A stretch of 41,125 nucleotides of DNA from Planctomycetota bacterium (lineage in GTDB: Bacteria; Planctomycetota; UBA1135; GCA-002686595), in assembly GCA_026692705.1 (NCBI GenBank), contig JAPLOE010000263.1:1-41125 (forward strand), written 5' to 3'. Positions 1-9,928 of the stretch are shown here, one piece after another (position 1 is the first letter of the stretch; each line of letters opens with the position of its first letter). The notes below the pieces were generated by a model. The model saw nothing but the letters and a program-made list of their open reading frames with translations. It searched no databases and was not told where the DNA came from. Made by a program: the position numbers and the translations under genes.

Positions 1-2
1 TC

Positions 3-1367
3 GAGGGCCTGTGGGACCTGAACTCGATGGTGCTGCAGGTGCCCACCGACCTCGCGCTCGACCCCGCGGGCAACATCTACCTCTGCGGCGACGTGAGCGA
101 CCCGACCTTCGGCTCGGCTCCGGCCGTGGCGAAGTTCTCGAGCACGGGCGCGTTCCTGTGGAGCACGACCCTCGACGCCGGCTCGCAGCTCACGACCGCC
201 CGCGGCATGTGCGCCGACGCGGCGGGCAACGTGTACGTCGCAGGCTCGCTCATCAACGGTTTCAGTTACGACTTCACGGTGGCGAAGCTCGACGCGAGCG
301 GCGCCTTCCAGTGGACGCGCAGCCACGGCTCGCTCGATCCCAGCGGCAACGATTTCGGGCTCGACGTCCACGTCGATGCAGCCGGGCGCGTGCTCGCGGG
401 CGGCTACGTCTCGAACGACCTGATGACGAGCATGGACGTGTCGACGATCGCCTATTCGTCGAGTGGCCAGCTCCTGTGGCGCAGCGACTGGGACGGCCCG
501 AACGGTGCGTCGGAGTTCGTCAACGTGGTGGCCTTCGACGACTACGGCCGCATCCTGCTCGGCGGCTGGCGCTTCAGCATCGCCTTCGATCGCGAGGCCT
601 TCGTCGTCGCGTTCGCCCCGGGTGGCGCGCTGGCGTGGAGCCGCGTGCTGGCGCAGCCGGGGACCGACGAGGAAGTGCTCGCGCTCGCCACCGATGGCGG
701 CGGAGCGGCGCTCGCGGCCGGCATCTCGCTGGGCTCCAGCGGACGCACGGCCTTTGCGACTTCGTTGCGTCCCGACGGAACCCTCGCGGCCTCGTTCTTC
801 TACGGGAACACGAGCGGCGACTCGTACTTCCTCGGCGCCTGCGCTGGCAACGTCGGACGCTGGTTCGCCGTCGGCCAGCTCGCCGCGCCGGCCACGGCTC
901 CCGACGGACTCGCGATCGCGATCGACGCGGGCCCGATCGAGAGCTTCTGCCAGTCGGGCACGAGCGCGCAGGGCTGCGTCGCGACGCTCGTCGCCACGGG
1001 CGTGCCGAGCGCGAGCGCGACCGCCGGCTTCACGCTCTCCGCGAGCGGCGTCGACGGCGTGCGGCAGGGACTGGTGTTCTACGGCCTCAACGGACGCGCG
1101 GCGCTGCCGTGGGGCACGGGCACGAGCTTCCTGTGCGTGAAGTCGCCGACGCAGCGCACCGGCGTGCAGCTCTCCGGCGGCACGTCGGGTTCGTGCAACG
1201 GCCTGCTCTCGCTCGATTTCCTGCAGTTCGTCGCGGCAAACCCCGCAGCGCTCGGCGCTCCGCTGCAAGCCGGCGCCAGCGTGCAGGCGCAGGCCTGGTA
1301 CCGCGACCCGCCGGCGCCGAAGAGCACATCGCTTTCCAACGCGCTCGAGTTCCTCGTGCAGCCCTGA
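3..1367 (+). CDS. SBBP-type beta-propeller exported protein, 5'-truncated at the window edge, with conserved C-terminal module
   Basis: Frame is open to the window start (EGLWDLNSMVLQVPTDLALDPAGNIYLCGDV...). Repeats of the type 'DAAGNVYVAGS...AKLDASGAFQW'. C-terminal ~140 aa shared with four other proteins here. Confidence 0.85.
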   Translation, partial: EGLWDLNSMVLQVPTDLALDPAGNIYLCGDVSDPTFGSAPAVAKFSSTGAFLWSTTLDAGSQLTTARGMCADAAGNVYVAGSLINGFSYDFTVAKLDASGAFQWTRSHGSLDPSGNDFGLDVHVDAAGRVLAGGYVSNDLMTSMDVSTIAYSSSGQLLWRSDWDGPNGASEFVNVVAFDDYGRILLGGWRFSIAFDREAFVVAFAPGGALAWSRVLAQPGTDEEVLALATDGGGAALAAGISLGSSGRTAFATSLRPDGTLAASFFYGNTSGDSYFLGACAGNVGRWFAVGQLAAPATAPDGLAIAIDAGPIESFCQSGTSAQGCVATLVATGVPSASATAGFTLSASGVDGVRQGLVFYGLNGRAALPWGTGTSFLCVKSPTQRTGVQLSGGTSGSCNGLLSLDFLQFVAANPAALGAPLQAGASVQAQAWYRDPPAPKSTSLSNALEFLVQP

Positions 1368-1373
1368 ACGCCG

Positions 1374-1826
1374 CTACGGCTTCGAGAGCTCGAGCCCGCA
1401 CACGCGCAGCGTGAAGTCGAACACACCGTTCGACTTGAGGTGCAGGTTGCCGGACGAGTGAGCGTCGACCGGCGCGGCGAGGATCATCACGAACAGCGAC
1501 TTGCCCTGCGCGGGCAGGCTGCCGGTCGGGAACACGTCGCCGTCGAGGCGGCCTTCGACGAGGAACTCGCCCTCACGCTCGCGCACGAGCGCCTCGGCGA
1601 GCCGCGCCGAACCGATCGAGCCCGTGGCCGAGCCGTCGGCCGCGATCTCGACCTCGACCGGAAAGGCGCCGTATTCCGCGGCGAGCTCGCGATCGAGGAA
1701 CGTCGACTCGCCCTTCCACGCACCGACGAGGCCGGCTGCGGGCGGCGCGGGCTTGGGCGACACGAGGCAGCAGCCGAGGGCGGTGGCGACGAGGACGAGC
1801 GCGACAAGCAGGATCAGGTTCTTCAT
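1374..1826 (-). CDS. Small lipoprotein-like hypothetical protein
   Basis: MKNLILLVALVLVATALGCCLVSPKP: signal peptide with lipobox-like LGCC. The ORF track start at 1889 is upstream of this more plausible start. Confidence 0.7.
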   Translation of the reverse strand: MKNLILLVALVLVATALGCCLVSPKPAPPAAGLVGAWKGESTFLDRELAAEYGAFPVEVEIAADGSATGSIGSARLAEALVREREGEFLVEGRLDGDVFPTGSLPAQGKSLFVMILAAPVDAHSSGNLHLKSNGVFDFTLRVCGLELSKP

Positions 1827-1976
1827 GGGGTTCGCTTCCGGATCGGGACGCGAGCATCGTCGTCGCGCGCGCGCGGCCGGACGAGGCAAGCTTCCGAAGG
1901 CCAGCGCTTAGCGGCGCGAATCGAACGGGGCCGCGGCTTGAATCCTGTCGCGGCGCTGCTGCGTAATCGAGGCGCC

Positions 1977-2522
1977 ATGCAGAAGCTCCTCCTCCCCACC
2001 GTGCTCGTCGCCTCGTTGTCGCTCGCCGCCTGGAGCCTCGCCGCCCAGGGCCCCGGCTCGCGCAAGGCTCCCCCCGCTCCGCAGGCCCTGATCCTCGCCC
2101 CCGAAGTCGGCGAGTGGACCGCCACCGTGAAGGCCGGCGGCAAGGAGTACCCCGGCACGCTCGTGGTCGAGGCCGGTCCGGGTGGCAACGGCATCGTGTC
2201 GCACCTGAAGGCGAGCTTCGGCTCCGTGCCGTTCGAAGGGCGCGGCCTCGAGGCCTGGGACCCCGCGCGCGGCAAGTACACGGGCCTGTGGATCTACAGC
2301 CTGTCGCCGCAGCCGCTGCTCGCCGAGGGCACGTGGGACGAAGCGACGAAGACGCGCACGATGCGCATGGAAGTGCCGGCGGCCGAGGGCAAGCCCGGCA
2401 AGACCGAATGGCACGTCACCAAGGTCGTCGGGGACGACGAGCGCGCGTTCCAGATCCTCGGCGAGGGTCCGGGCGGCGAGCGGACGGAGATGCTCTCGAT
2501 CCGCTACGTCCGGAAGAAGTGA
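1977..2522 (+). CDS. Exported DUF1579-like protein
   Basis: MQKLLLPTVLVASLSLAAWSLAAQ signal peptide; 'GKYTGLWIYSLSPQPLLAEGTWDEATKTRTM' resembles DUF1579. Internal start within ORF 1440..2522. Confidence 0.7.
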   Translation: MQKLLLPTVLVASLSLAAWSLAAQGPGSRKAPPAPQALILAPEVGEWTATVKAGGKEYPGTLVVEAGPGGNGIVSHLKASFGSVPFEGRGLEAWDPARGKYTGLWIYSLSPQPLLAEGTWDEATKTRTMRMEVPAAEGKPGKTEWHVTKVVGDDERAFQILGEGPGGERTEMLSIRYVRKK

Positions 2523-2726
2523 CCGGACGGAGGGGCGAGCACCCCCTCGAGCGGACGGGGAAGGGGCTCGCAGCGGTCGGTGCGGCCTCCTGCGCATCCA
2601 CGCGGGGGTAGGTTTTTCGCAACGATTGGGCAGGACGGAACCTTCAGGCCAGTCCGAGCGTCCACCGCTGCGAACGGGTGATTCCGGCTTCGGAGGCCCG
2701 TCCGCTCCCCCACCTCCGCTCCTTTC

Positions 2727-4940
2727 ATGACCAAGATCCCCACCGCCGTCGCCGCGGCCCTGGCGTTGCTCGCCGGCAGCGCCGTCGCCCGTCCGACCCC
2801 CGTCCAGCTCACCCCAACCACGCAGGCGATCCCCGGTCGCGCCCCGGCGACGGGAGCCGCGGCCTTCACCGGCCGCAAGCACCTGCACTTCCGCAACAGC
2901 TTCGAGGCCTACGCGACCCGCGCGAACCTCGACGGCCTCGTGGCTCGGGATCTCGACGGCGACGGCTGGGTCGACCTCGTGGTGCTGAAGACGCACGAGC
3001 TGATGGTCCTGAAGAACCTCGGCAACGGCGTGTTCGAGCGTGCCTGGCGCGCGCCGACGCTCGAGCAGGGCTCGGACCTCGTCCTCGGCGACATCGACGG
3101 CGACGGCTTCGAGGACCTCGTCTTCTCCACGTGGTCGACGAGCCAGTTCTACTTCGCGCCGGGCAACGGCGACGGCACGTTCGGTGCGGAGCAGGCGATC
3201 GCGACGAGCTCCGTCCTCTACGGCCTCAAGCTGCTCGACATCGACGGCGACGGGCGCCTCGACGTGCTGAGCGTGCGTGCCGACACGAACCAGCTCGTGC
3301 TGCAGCGCTCGCTCGGCGGCGGCCAGTTCGCGCCCGAGGTGGCGTGGAGCACCGGCGCCTCGCCCTACGGCCTCGACACGGGCGACTTCGACAACGACGG
3401 GCGTCTCGACGTCGCGACGGCGGACCTGAGCGGCGGCACCGTGAGCGTGTTCTACGGCGCTCCGGGCGGCACGTTCGTCGCCGGGCCGACGCTCCTCACT
3501 CCGGGCACCCCGTTCGACGTGACGGTCGCCGACTTCGACCACGACGGACGCGCGGACCTCGCCACGGCCGACGTCGCCAACGACGAGACGCAGGTCTACC
3601 TCGCCGGCCCCAACCGCACGTTCGCCGCGCCGACCGCGCGCAACCTCGCGCGGCAGCCGATCAAGCTCGTCAACGCCGACTTCAACAACGACACGTTCGC
3701 GGACCTGCTGTGCGCGGGCTACAGCGCCGACCGCGTCTCGTGCCTCACCAACCGCGGCGACGGCACGTTCAATGGCAAGAACGACGCGCTCGCCGGAGTC
3801 GGGCCGTATCGCCTCGCGGTGGCCGACTTCAACAACGACGGCCGGCTCGACTACGCGAGCGCCGACACGTTCGCGGCCGTAGTTTCGGTGCATTTTGGGC
3901 TGGGAAACGGCAACTTCGGCACGCTGCTCGACCGCCCGGTCGGAACGGCGCCGGTCGGGCTCGCGAGCGCGGACCTCAACAACGACGGCCGCCCCGACCT
4001 CGTCAGCGCGAACTCGGGCTCGAACTCGGTCAGCGTGCTGCGCGCGACGGGGCCCGCGACCTTTGCGAACGCGACGACCTTCGCGACCGGCCCCGGGCCG
4101 CGGCACGTGGTCGTGGCGAAGCTCGACGGCGATGCCTTCCCCGAGATCATCGTGAGCAACTCCGGCGCCGCGACGATCAGCGTGCTGCGCGGGCTCGGCG
4201 GGGCCAACTTCGCGGCCGCGGTGAACTACACGACCGGCAACGCTCCGCAGGGCCTGACGGTCGCCGACTACGACGGCGACGGCCTGAACGACGTGATCGT
4301 CGCCAACTCGGGCTCGAACACGACGAGCTTCCTGCGCGGGCTGGGCAACGGCACGCTCGCGCCGAAGGTCGACCGCGCCGCGGGCGCCGGTCCGAACGAC
4401 GTGCTCGTGGGCGACGTGAGCGGCGACGGCATCGCTGACCTCGTGGTCGCGGAAGGCACACACAACTCGGTCTCGGTGTCGCTCGGCCTCGGTGGCGGAA
4501 GCTACGCGCCGCGCACGACGCTCGCGACCTGGCTCAATCCGATGCAGCTCGCGCTCGGCGACGTCACCGCCGATGGCAAGCTCGACCTCGTCGTCACGGA
4601 GTTCGGGCACATCGTCGGATACACGTACTGCGTGCTGCCCGGTCTCGGTCAAGGCGCCTTCGGGCCGCGCATCGCGTTCCCCAGCGGCTACGACCCGTTC
4701 GACGTCGCGCTCGCCGACTTCGACGGCGACGGCCAGCTCGACGTGGCGGTGAGCTGCAACTACTCGCCCTACGTCGACCTGCGCCGCGGCGGCAGCGAGC
4801 GCCATCTCGAGGCGCGCGACCTGTTCGGAGCGGGCGACCACTGCGCGGGCCTCGTGGTCGCCGACTTCAACGCCGACGGCCGGCTCGACCTCGCCGTAGC
4901 CAACACGAACGGCAACAGCGTGTCAGTGATGCTGCAGTAG
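2727..4940 (+). CDS. FG-GAP/VCBS repeat exported protein
   Basis: Signal peptide; fourteen D-x-[DN]-x-D-G-x-x-D-like motifs (DLDGDGWVD ... DFNADGRLD). Confidence 0.92.
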   Translation: MTKIPTAVAAALALLAGSAVARPTPVQLTPTTQAIPGRAPATGAAAFTGRKHLHFRNSFEAYATRANLDGLVARDLDGDGWVDLVVLKTHELMVLKNLGNGVFERAWRAPTLEQGSDLVLGDIDGDGFEDLVFSTWSTSQFYFAPGNGDGTFGAEQAIATSSVLYGLKLLDIDGDGRLDVLSVRADTNQLVLQRSLGGGQFAPEVAWSTGASPYGLDTGDFDNDGRLDVATADLSGGTVSVFYGAPGGTFVAGPTLLTPGTPFDVTVADFDHDGRADLATADVANDETQVYLAGPNRTFAAPTARNLARQPIKLVNADFNNDTFADLLCAGYSADRVSCLTNRGDGTFNGKNDALAGVGPYRLAVADFNNDGRLDYASADTFAAVVSVHFGLGNGNFGTLLDRPVGTAPVGLASADLNNDGRPDLVSANSGSNSVSVLRATGPATFANATTFATGPGPRHVVVAKLDGDAFPEIIVSNSGAATISVLRGLGGANFAAAVNYTTGNAPQGLTVADYDGDGLNDVIVANSGSNTTSFLRGLGNGTLAPKVDRAAGAGPNDVLVGDVSGDGIADLVVAEGTHNSVSVSLGLGGGSYAPRTTLATWLNPMQLALGDVTADGKLDLVVTEFGHIVGYTYCVLPGLGQGAFGPRIAFPSGYDPFDVALADFDGDGQLDVAVSCNYSPYVDLRRGGSERHLEARDLFGAGDHCAGLVVADFNADGRLDLAVANTNGNSVSVMLQ

Positions 4941-4964
4941 GGACTCTTCGGAGCACCCACGGAC

Positions 4965-5002
4965 GCTGCGGCCCGCACCGGAGTCTCGGTGCCGGCCGCA
5001 GC
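4965..5002. terminator. Long hairpin downstream of the FG-GAP gene
   Basis: GCTGCGGCC-c-GCACCG-gagtct-CGGTGC-c-GGCCGCAGC: 9 bp and 6 bp stems separated by one C/C mismatch. No clear U-tract. Confidence 0.45.
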
Positions 5003-5161
5003 TTCGTTCGCGGACCCGTGGACAGTCGCAGGAGCCTCTTGCGAGCGGAGTGCGGAAGGCTCGGCGCAAGCGTTCGCGGCGACGATCCTCGCGCGGGTCG
5101 TTGACGAGCAGGGCAGGGAGGCCGACGATTCGAGCCGCGCCACGGCCTCCCGGCCCCCCCC

Positions 5162-8098
5162 ATGAGCGCACTTCCCCCGTCATCGACCGGCGAGAGAACC
5201 GCGAGTCCGTCGCGGCCCGCGCACGCGCAGTCGTGGCGCCGTTGGAGCGAGCGACTCGTCTTCCTCGCGCTCCTGCTCGCGGCCCAGCTCCTGAGGGAGA
5301 TGCAGGGCAGCGGACTGCGCGAAGCGGTGATCTGGCTGCCCTCCGGCGTCGCGGTGGCGGGGCTGTGGCGGCTCGGCGCCGGCAGCGTGTGGATCGTCGC
5401 GTTGTCGGCCGTGCTCGTGCGCCTGCAGGTGGGCTATCCGAGCGTGATCATCATCTTCGGCTGCGTCGGGGCCTGCGCGGAAGCGTTGCTGGGCGCGTGG
5501 CTCGTGCGAAGCCTGCGCATCGACAGCGCCTTCGCGCGTCTCAAGGACGTATCGCGCCTGTTCCTCGTCGCCGCCGTGACGCCGCTCGCGAGCATGCTGT
5601 TCTCCTGGATCGGCCGACTCCTGCCGGGGAACGGACAATACGTGCCGTTCTACACGGGCTGGGATGGCTGGTGGCGCATGAATGCCCTGGGCATCCTGTG
5701 CGTGACCCCGGTGTTCGCGATTCTCTTCCGCGGCAAGCTGGAGTCCTGGACTGTCCGGATGCGCGCCGAGGCGGCCGCAGTGTTCGCGACGCTGCTCGCG
5801 GTGATCGCCCTTGTCCTCAACACGAGCACCATCGGCTCGACCTCGGTGCTGCTCCTGTACGCGGTGCTGCCGATCGCGGCCTTCGCGGCGTTCCGGCTCG
5901 GACCGCTGGGTGCCGCGAGCACCGCCGCCGTCGCCGCGATCTCGATCTTCGCCGCGACGCTCAGCGAGCATGGCCCGTTCATCGCGCTCCCCATCGACCA
6001 GCGCCACGGTGCGCTGCAGATCTTCACGTTCGCGATCCTCACGGGGCCGCTCCTGCTCGGCGCGATCATCGCGGAACGCAAGCGCGACCACGAAGGGATC
6101 CACTGGCACTCGCGCGTGCTCGAGCTGATCGCAACCGGTCAGGCTTCGAAGGCCGCGCTGGGCGAGCTGGTGAGCGGCATCGAGCGCCTGATCGCCGGCT
6201 CGCGCGCGTCGCTGCTGCTGCTCGAAGGGGAGAAGCTGCGCCATTCGCTCGCGCCCTCGCTCCCGCAGTCCTACTGCGAGAGTGTCGACGGGCTCGAGAT
6301 CGGTCCGCGCTCCGGCTCCTGTGGCACGGCGGCGCATTCCGGCGAGCCCTGCATCGCGAGCGACATCCACAGCGATCCGAACTGGGCGCGCTTCCGCGAG
6401 CTCGTGGGCCCGTACGGCCTGCGCTCGTGCTGGTCGATGCCCGTGCGCGACTCGAAGGGCACCGTGCTCGGCACGTTCGCGGTCTATTTCGACGAGCCGC
6501 GCTCGCCGACCGACGACGAGCTCGCGCTGCTCGAACGCGCGGCGGCGCTGGCCGGCATCGCGCTGGAACGCGAGCGCAGCGAAGACCTGCTCAAGACCAT
6601 CAACCGCAACGTCAACGAAGGCCTGTTCCGCAGCTCGAGCGACCGGGGCTTCCACTACGTCAACGACGCGTTCGCGCGCATGCTCGGCTACGACTCCGCG
6701 CGGCAGCTGATGGCGTTGCGGCCCGAGATCCTGCATGTGGAGCCGGAGCGCATGCACGAATTCCGCAGGCGCCTCGCGAACGCGCCCAGCGCGGCGAGCG
6801 AGGAGTTCCTGCTGCGCCGCCGCGACGGCTCGACGTTCTGGGCGCTGGTGAACGCGGCGGCCACACGCGACGCGGAAGGTCGCGTGCTGCATTTCGACGG
6901 CGCGGTCGTCGACATCTCGCAGCGGCGTGCTCTCGAGGAGCGGCTGCGCCAGGCGCAGAAGATGGAAGCGGTCGGGCGCCTCGCCGGCGGCGTCGCCCAC
7001 GACTTCAACAACCTGATCACGGCCATCGACGGTTACGCCGAGTCGCTGGAGCGCAGCACGAAGGACGAGGCGACGCGGCGTGCAGCGCGGCAGATTCTCG
7101 AGGCTTCCGAGCGCGCGGCCGGGCTCACGCGGCAACTGCTCGCCTACAGCCGCCAGCAGGTGCTCTCGCCGCAGCTGCAGGACCTGACGCAGGTGGTCGA
7201 CGACATGGGCGCGCTCCTGCGGCGCGTGATCGGCGAGCACATCCGCTTCTCGATCCAGCACGCGCAGAGCGGCGTGTTCGCCAACTGCGACCGCGTGCAG
7301 GTCGAGCAGGTCGTGCTCAACCTCGCGATCAACGCGCGCGATGCGCTGCCGCAGGGCGGCTCGCTCACGATCGACACGACGCCGCTGGAGCTGGACGAGA
7401 AGGCCACGCACGGCCACGAGCACGTGCGCGCGGGCCCGTTCGTGCGGCTGCGCGTGCGCGACGACGGTGCGGGCATGGACGAGCTCACGCGCCAGCGCGC
7501 GTTCGACCCGTTCTTCACGACGAAAGAGCAGGGCAAGGGCACGGGCCTGGGCCTCTCGACCGTGTACGGCATCGTCCACCAGAGCGGCGGATTCGTCGCG
7601 CTCGACAGCGCGCCCGGGCGCGGCACGACCGTGTCGGTGTACCTGCCGCGCGCGCAGGCTCCGCAGCAGACGGCGCCGGCTCCGGAACGGCCGGCGGCCA
7701 AGGGGAACGAGCGCGGAACCGGTCTCGTGCTCGTCGTCGAGGACGAGCCGATGGTGCGCGAGATCGTCACGGTCAACCTGCGCAGCGCGGGCTACCAGGT
7801 GCTCGAGGCGAGCAACGGTGAGGAAGCGCTGGCGCTGGGCGAGCCGCGCCTCGCCGAGCTCGACCTCGTCATCACCGACCGCATCATGCCGCGACTTGGA
7901 GGCGACGGACTCGCCGCGCAGCTGCGCCGCGTGCGCGCGGACCTGCCGGTCCTGTTCATGTCGGGCTACGCCGAGACGCCCGCGCCCGCCAGCGTCGTCG
8001 GTCCGGTCGCGCACCTCGCCAAGCCCTTCGCGCGCGCGGAGCTGCTCGGCAAGGTCGCGACGCTGCTCGCCGCCGCGCGCGCGCCGCAGACGGCCTGA
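5162..8098 (+). CDS. MASE1-GAF-PAS hybrid sensor histidine kinase with C-terminal receiver domain
   Basis: N-terminal multi-TM MASE1-like region; GAF-like and PAS-like regions; H-box 'GGVAHDFNNLITAI'; HATPase 'GLGLSTVYGIV'; receiver 'LVVEDEPMVRE...DLVITDRIMP'. Confidence 0.9.
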   Translation: MSALPPSSTGERTASPSRPAHAQSWRRWSERLVFLALLLAAQLLREMQGSGLREAVIWLPSGVAVAGLWRLGAGSVWIVALSAVLVRLQVGYPSVIIIFGCVGACAEALLGAWLVRSLRIDSAFARLKDVSRLFLVAAVTPLASMLFSWIGRLLPGNGQYVPFYTGWDGWWRMNALGILCVTPVFAILFRGKLESWTVRMRAEAAAVFATLLAVIALVLNTSTIGSTSVLLLYAVLPIAAFAAFRLGPLGAASTAAVAAISIFAATLSEHGPFIALPIDQRHGALQIFTFAILTGPLLLGAIIAERKRDHEGIHWHSRVLELIATGQASKAALGELVSGIERLIAGSRASLLLLEGEKLRHSLAPSLPQSYCESVDGLEIGPRSGSCGTAAHSGEPCIASDIHSDPNWARFRELVGPYGLRSCWSMPVRDSKGTVLGTFAVYFDEPRSPTDDELALLERAAALAGIALERERSEDLLKTINRNVNEGLFRSSSDRGFHYVNDAFARMLGYDSARQLMALRPEILHVEPERMHEFRRRLANAPSAASEEFLLRRRDGSTFWALVNAAATRDAEGRVLHFDGAVVDISQRRALEERLRQAQKMEAVGRLAGGVAHDFNNLITAIDGYAESLERSTKDEATRRAARQILEASERAAGLTRQLLAYSRQQVLSPQLQDLTQVVDDMGALLRRVIGEHIRFSIQHAQSGVFANCDRVQVEQVVLNLAINARDALPQGGSLTIDTTPLELDEKATHGHEHVRAGPFVRLRVRDDGAGMDELTRQRAFDPFFTTKEQGKGTGLGLSTVYGIVHQSGGFVALDSAPGRGTTVSVYLPRAQAPQQTAPAPERPAAKGNERGTGLVLVVEDEPMVREIVTVNLRSAGYQVLEASNGEEALALGEPRLAELDLVITDRIMPRLGGDGLAAQLRRVRADLPVLFMSGYAETPAPASVVGPVAHLAKPFARAELLGKVATLLAAARAPQTA

Positions 8099-8115
8099 AA
8101 CGCCCGGGACGAGAA

Positions 8116-8151
8116 GGCCCCCACGACTTCGCGAGCGAAGCCGCAGGGGCC
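8116..8151. terminator. Candidate bidirectional terminator hairpin between convergent genes
   Basis: GGCCCC...CTTCG cgag CGAAG...GGGGCC between convergent stop codons (8098 and 8183). Confidence 0.4.
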
Positions 8152-8182
8152 GGAAGTCAGACCCGCGCGAGATGCGCGCGGC

Positions 8183-9247
8183 TCACTTCATCGACGCGAT
8201 GTCGATCACGAAGCGGTACTTGACGTCGCCCTTGACCATGCGCGCGTAGGCCTCGTCGAGCTTGACGGCCGGGATCAGCTCGATGTCGGCGGCGAGGCCG
8301 TGTTTCGCGCAGAAATCGAGCATTTCCTGCGTCTCCTTGATGCCGCCGATGGCGGAACCCGCGAGGCGGCGGCGCTTGAAGATCAGGCTGAAGACGCCCA
8401 GCGGCACGGGCTCCGCCGGGGCGCCGACGAGCACCATCGAACCGTCGAGCTTGAGCTGCTCGAGGTAGGCGTTGAGGTCGTGCGGAGCGGACACGGTGTC
8501 GAGGATGAAGTCGAACGTGCCGAGCTGCGACTGCATCGCCTGCGGATCGGTCGACAGGATCACCTCGTGGGCGCCGAGCTTGAGCGCGTCGGCGCGCTTG
8601 CGCTCGGACGTCGTGAACACGACCACGTGCGCACCCATCGCGCGCGCGAGCTTGACCGCCATGTGGCCGAGGCCGCCGAGGCCGACGACGCCGACCTTGT
8701 GACCGGGGCCAACCTTCCACGTGCGCAGCGGCGAGTAGGTCGTGATGCCGGCGCACAGGAGCGGCGCCGCGCGCGCGGGATCGATGCCCGCGGGCACCTT
8801 CACCACGAAGGCCTCGTCGACGACGATCGCGTCCGAGTAGCCGCCGTACGTGACGCCGCCGACGTGCTTGTCGGGGAAGTTGTAGGTGAACGTCGGCATC
8901 GAGGCGCAGTACTGCTCCTCGCCGCTCTTGCACTGCGGGCACGTGCGGCAGGAATCGACCATGCAGCCGACGCCGGCGATGTCGCCGACCTTGAACTTCT
9001 TCACGTCGCTGCCGACGCGCTTGACGCGGCCGACGATCTCGTGGCCGGGCACGCACGGGTAGGCGGTCGGCATCACGCTCTTCCACTCGTCGCGCACCTG
9101 ATGCAGGTCCGAGTGGCACACGCCGCAGAAGAGGATCTCGATGTGGACGTCGCTCGGGCCGGGCTCGCGGCGCTGGATCGAGAGCGGGGCAAGCTTGGCG
9201 GTCGGGCTCGCGGCGCCGAAGGCCTTGGAGGCGAAAGTCTTGGTCAT
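8183..9247 (-). CDS. Zinc-dependent NAD(P)-dependent alcohol dehydrogenase (YahK/cinnamyl-alcohol-dehydrogenase-like)
   Basis: CGVCHSDLHQVRDEW, GHEIVGRV, C..C..C.......C structural zinc pattern, GLGGLGHMAVKLA. Confidence 0.95.
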   Translation of the reverse strand: MTKTFASKAFGAASPTAKLAPLSIQRREPGPSDVHIEILFCGVCHSDLHQVRDEWKSVMPTAYPCVPGHEIVGRVKRVGSDVKKFKVGDIAGVGCMVDSCRTCPQCKSGEEQYCASMPTFTYNFPDKHVGGVTYGGYSDAIVVDEAFVVKVPAGIDPARAAPLLCAGITTYSPLRTWKVGPGHKVGVVGLGGLGHMAVKLARAMGAHVVVFTTSERKRADALKLGAHEVILSTDPQAMQSQLGTFDFILDTVSAPHDLNAYLEQLKLDGSMVLVGAPAEPVPLGVFSLIFKRRRLAGSAIGGIKETQEMLDFCAKHGLAADIELIPAVKLDEAYARMVKGDVKYRFVIDIASMK

Positions 9248-9347
9248 GAAGGGCTCGTGAGGAAAGTTGGGCGGATGGAACGCGGATTGTCGGGCCTGCC
9301 GCGGGAGCTCTCAAGCGGAGAAGTGGCGTAGACTTCGCGCCAGCAGG

Positions 9348-9791
9348 ATGGCGACGCGCAGGAAGGCAGCCACGAAGGCGAAGAGCGGACGCACGAAGCC
9401 TCCGGGCGACGCGGACGCGCTCATCGACGCGCTCGCGCCGGCGCAGGCCGCACTCGTGCGCGCGTTCCGCACTTTGCTCCTCGCGCTCGACGAGCGCGTG
9501 CAGCAGGACGTGAAGTGGAATTCGCCGAGCTTCCGCACGAGCGACCACTTCGCGACGCTGCACCTGCGCGACCCCGGCAAGGTGCTCGTGATCCTGCACT
9601 TCGGTGTCGCCGGGAAGGCGCCGGCCGGCCTGCGCGAGCGCATCCCCGATCCCGACGCGCTGCTCGAGTGGCGCAGCGCCGAGCGCGCGATCCTCACGCT
9701 CGAGAGCGAAGCGCAACTCAAGTCCCGCGCTGCCACGCTGCGGAAAATCCTGCGTGCCTGGATCGCTGAGCTCGATCGAACCGTCGGATGA
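9348..9791 (+). CDS. DUF1801-like protein
   Basis: 'VQQDVKWNSPSFRTSDHFATLHLRDPGKVLVILHFG' is typical of DUF1801. Internal start MATRRKAATK preferred over 9267. Confidence 0.75.
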   Translation: MATRRKAATKAKSGRTKPPGDADALIDALAPAQAALVRAFRTLLLALDERVQQDVKWNSPSFRTSDHFATLHLRDPGKVLVILHFGVAGKAPAGLRERIPDPDALLEWRSAERAILTLESEAQLKSRAATLRKILRAWIAELDRTVG

Positions 9792-9873
9792 AGAAGTGAA
9801 TCGCACAGGGAGCTGAAGGTCGCTCTCCGTTCCTCCTTCATCTCCCTGTTCTCCCGATCGCGCCGAATCGAGA

Positions 9874-9909
9874 CCGAGGCCGCCCACTGCTTCGAGTGGA
9901 CGGCCTCGG
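9874..9909. terminator. Candidate bidirectional terminator between convergent genes
   Basis: CCGAGGCCG-c-CCACT-gcttcg-AGTGG-a-CGGCCTCGG: near-perfect hairpin between stop codons at 9791 and 9929. Confidence 0.55.
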
Positions 9910-9928
9910 GAGTTGTCTCGCCGGCGAC

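Noticed and set aside
1908-4841. 977 aa minus-strand ORF
   Set aside because: Mirror of the FG-GAP repeats; apparent repeats derive from the coding strand.
5180-8014. 944 aa minus-strand ORF
   Set aside because: Antisense to the hybrid histidine kinase; artefact of GC-rich codon structure.
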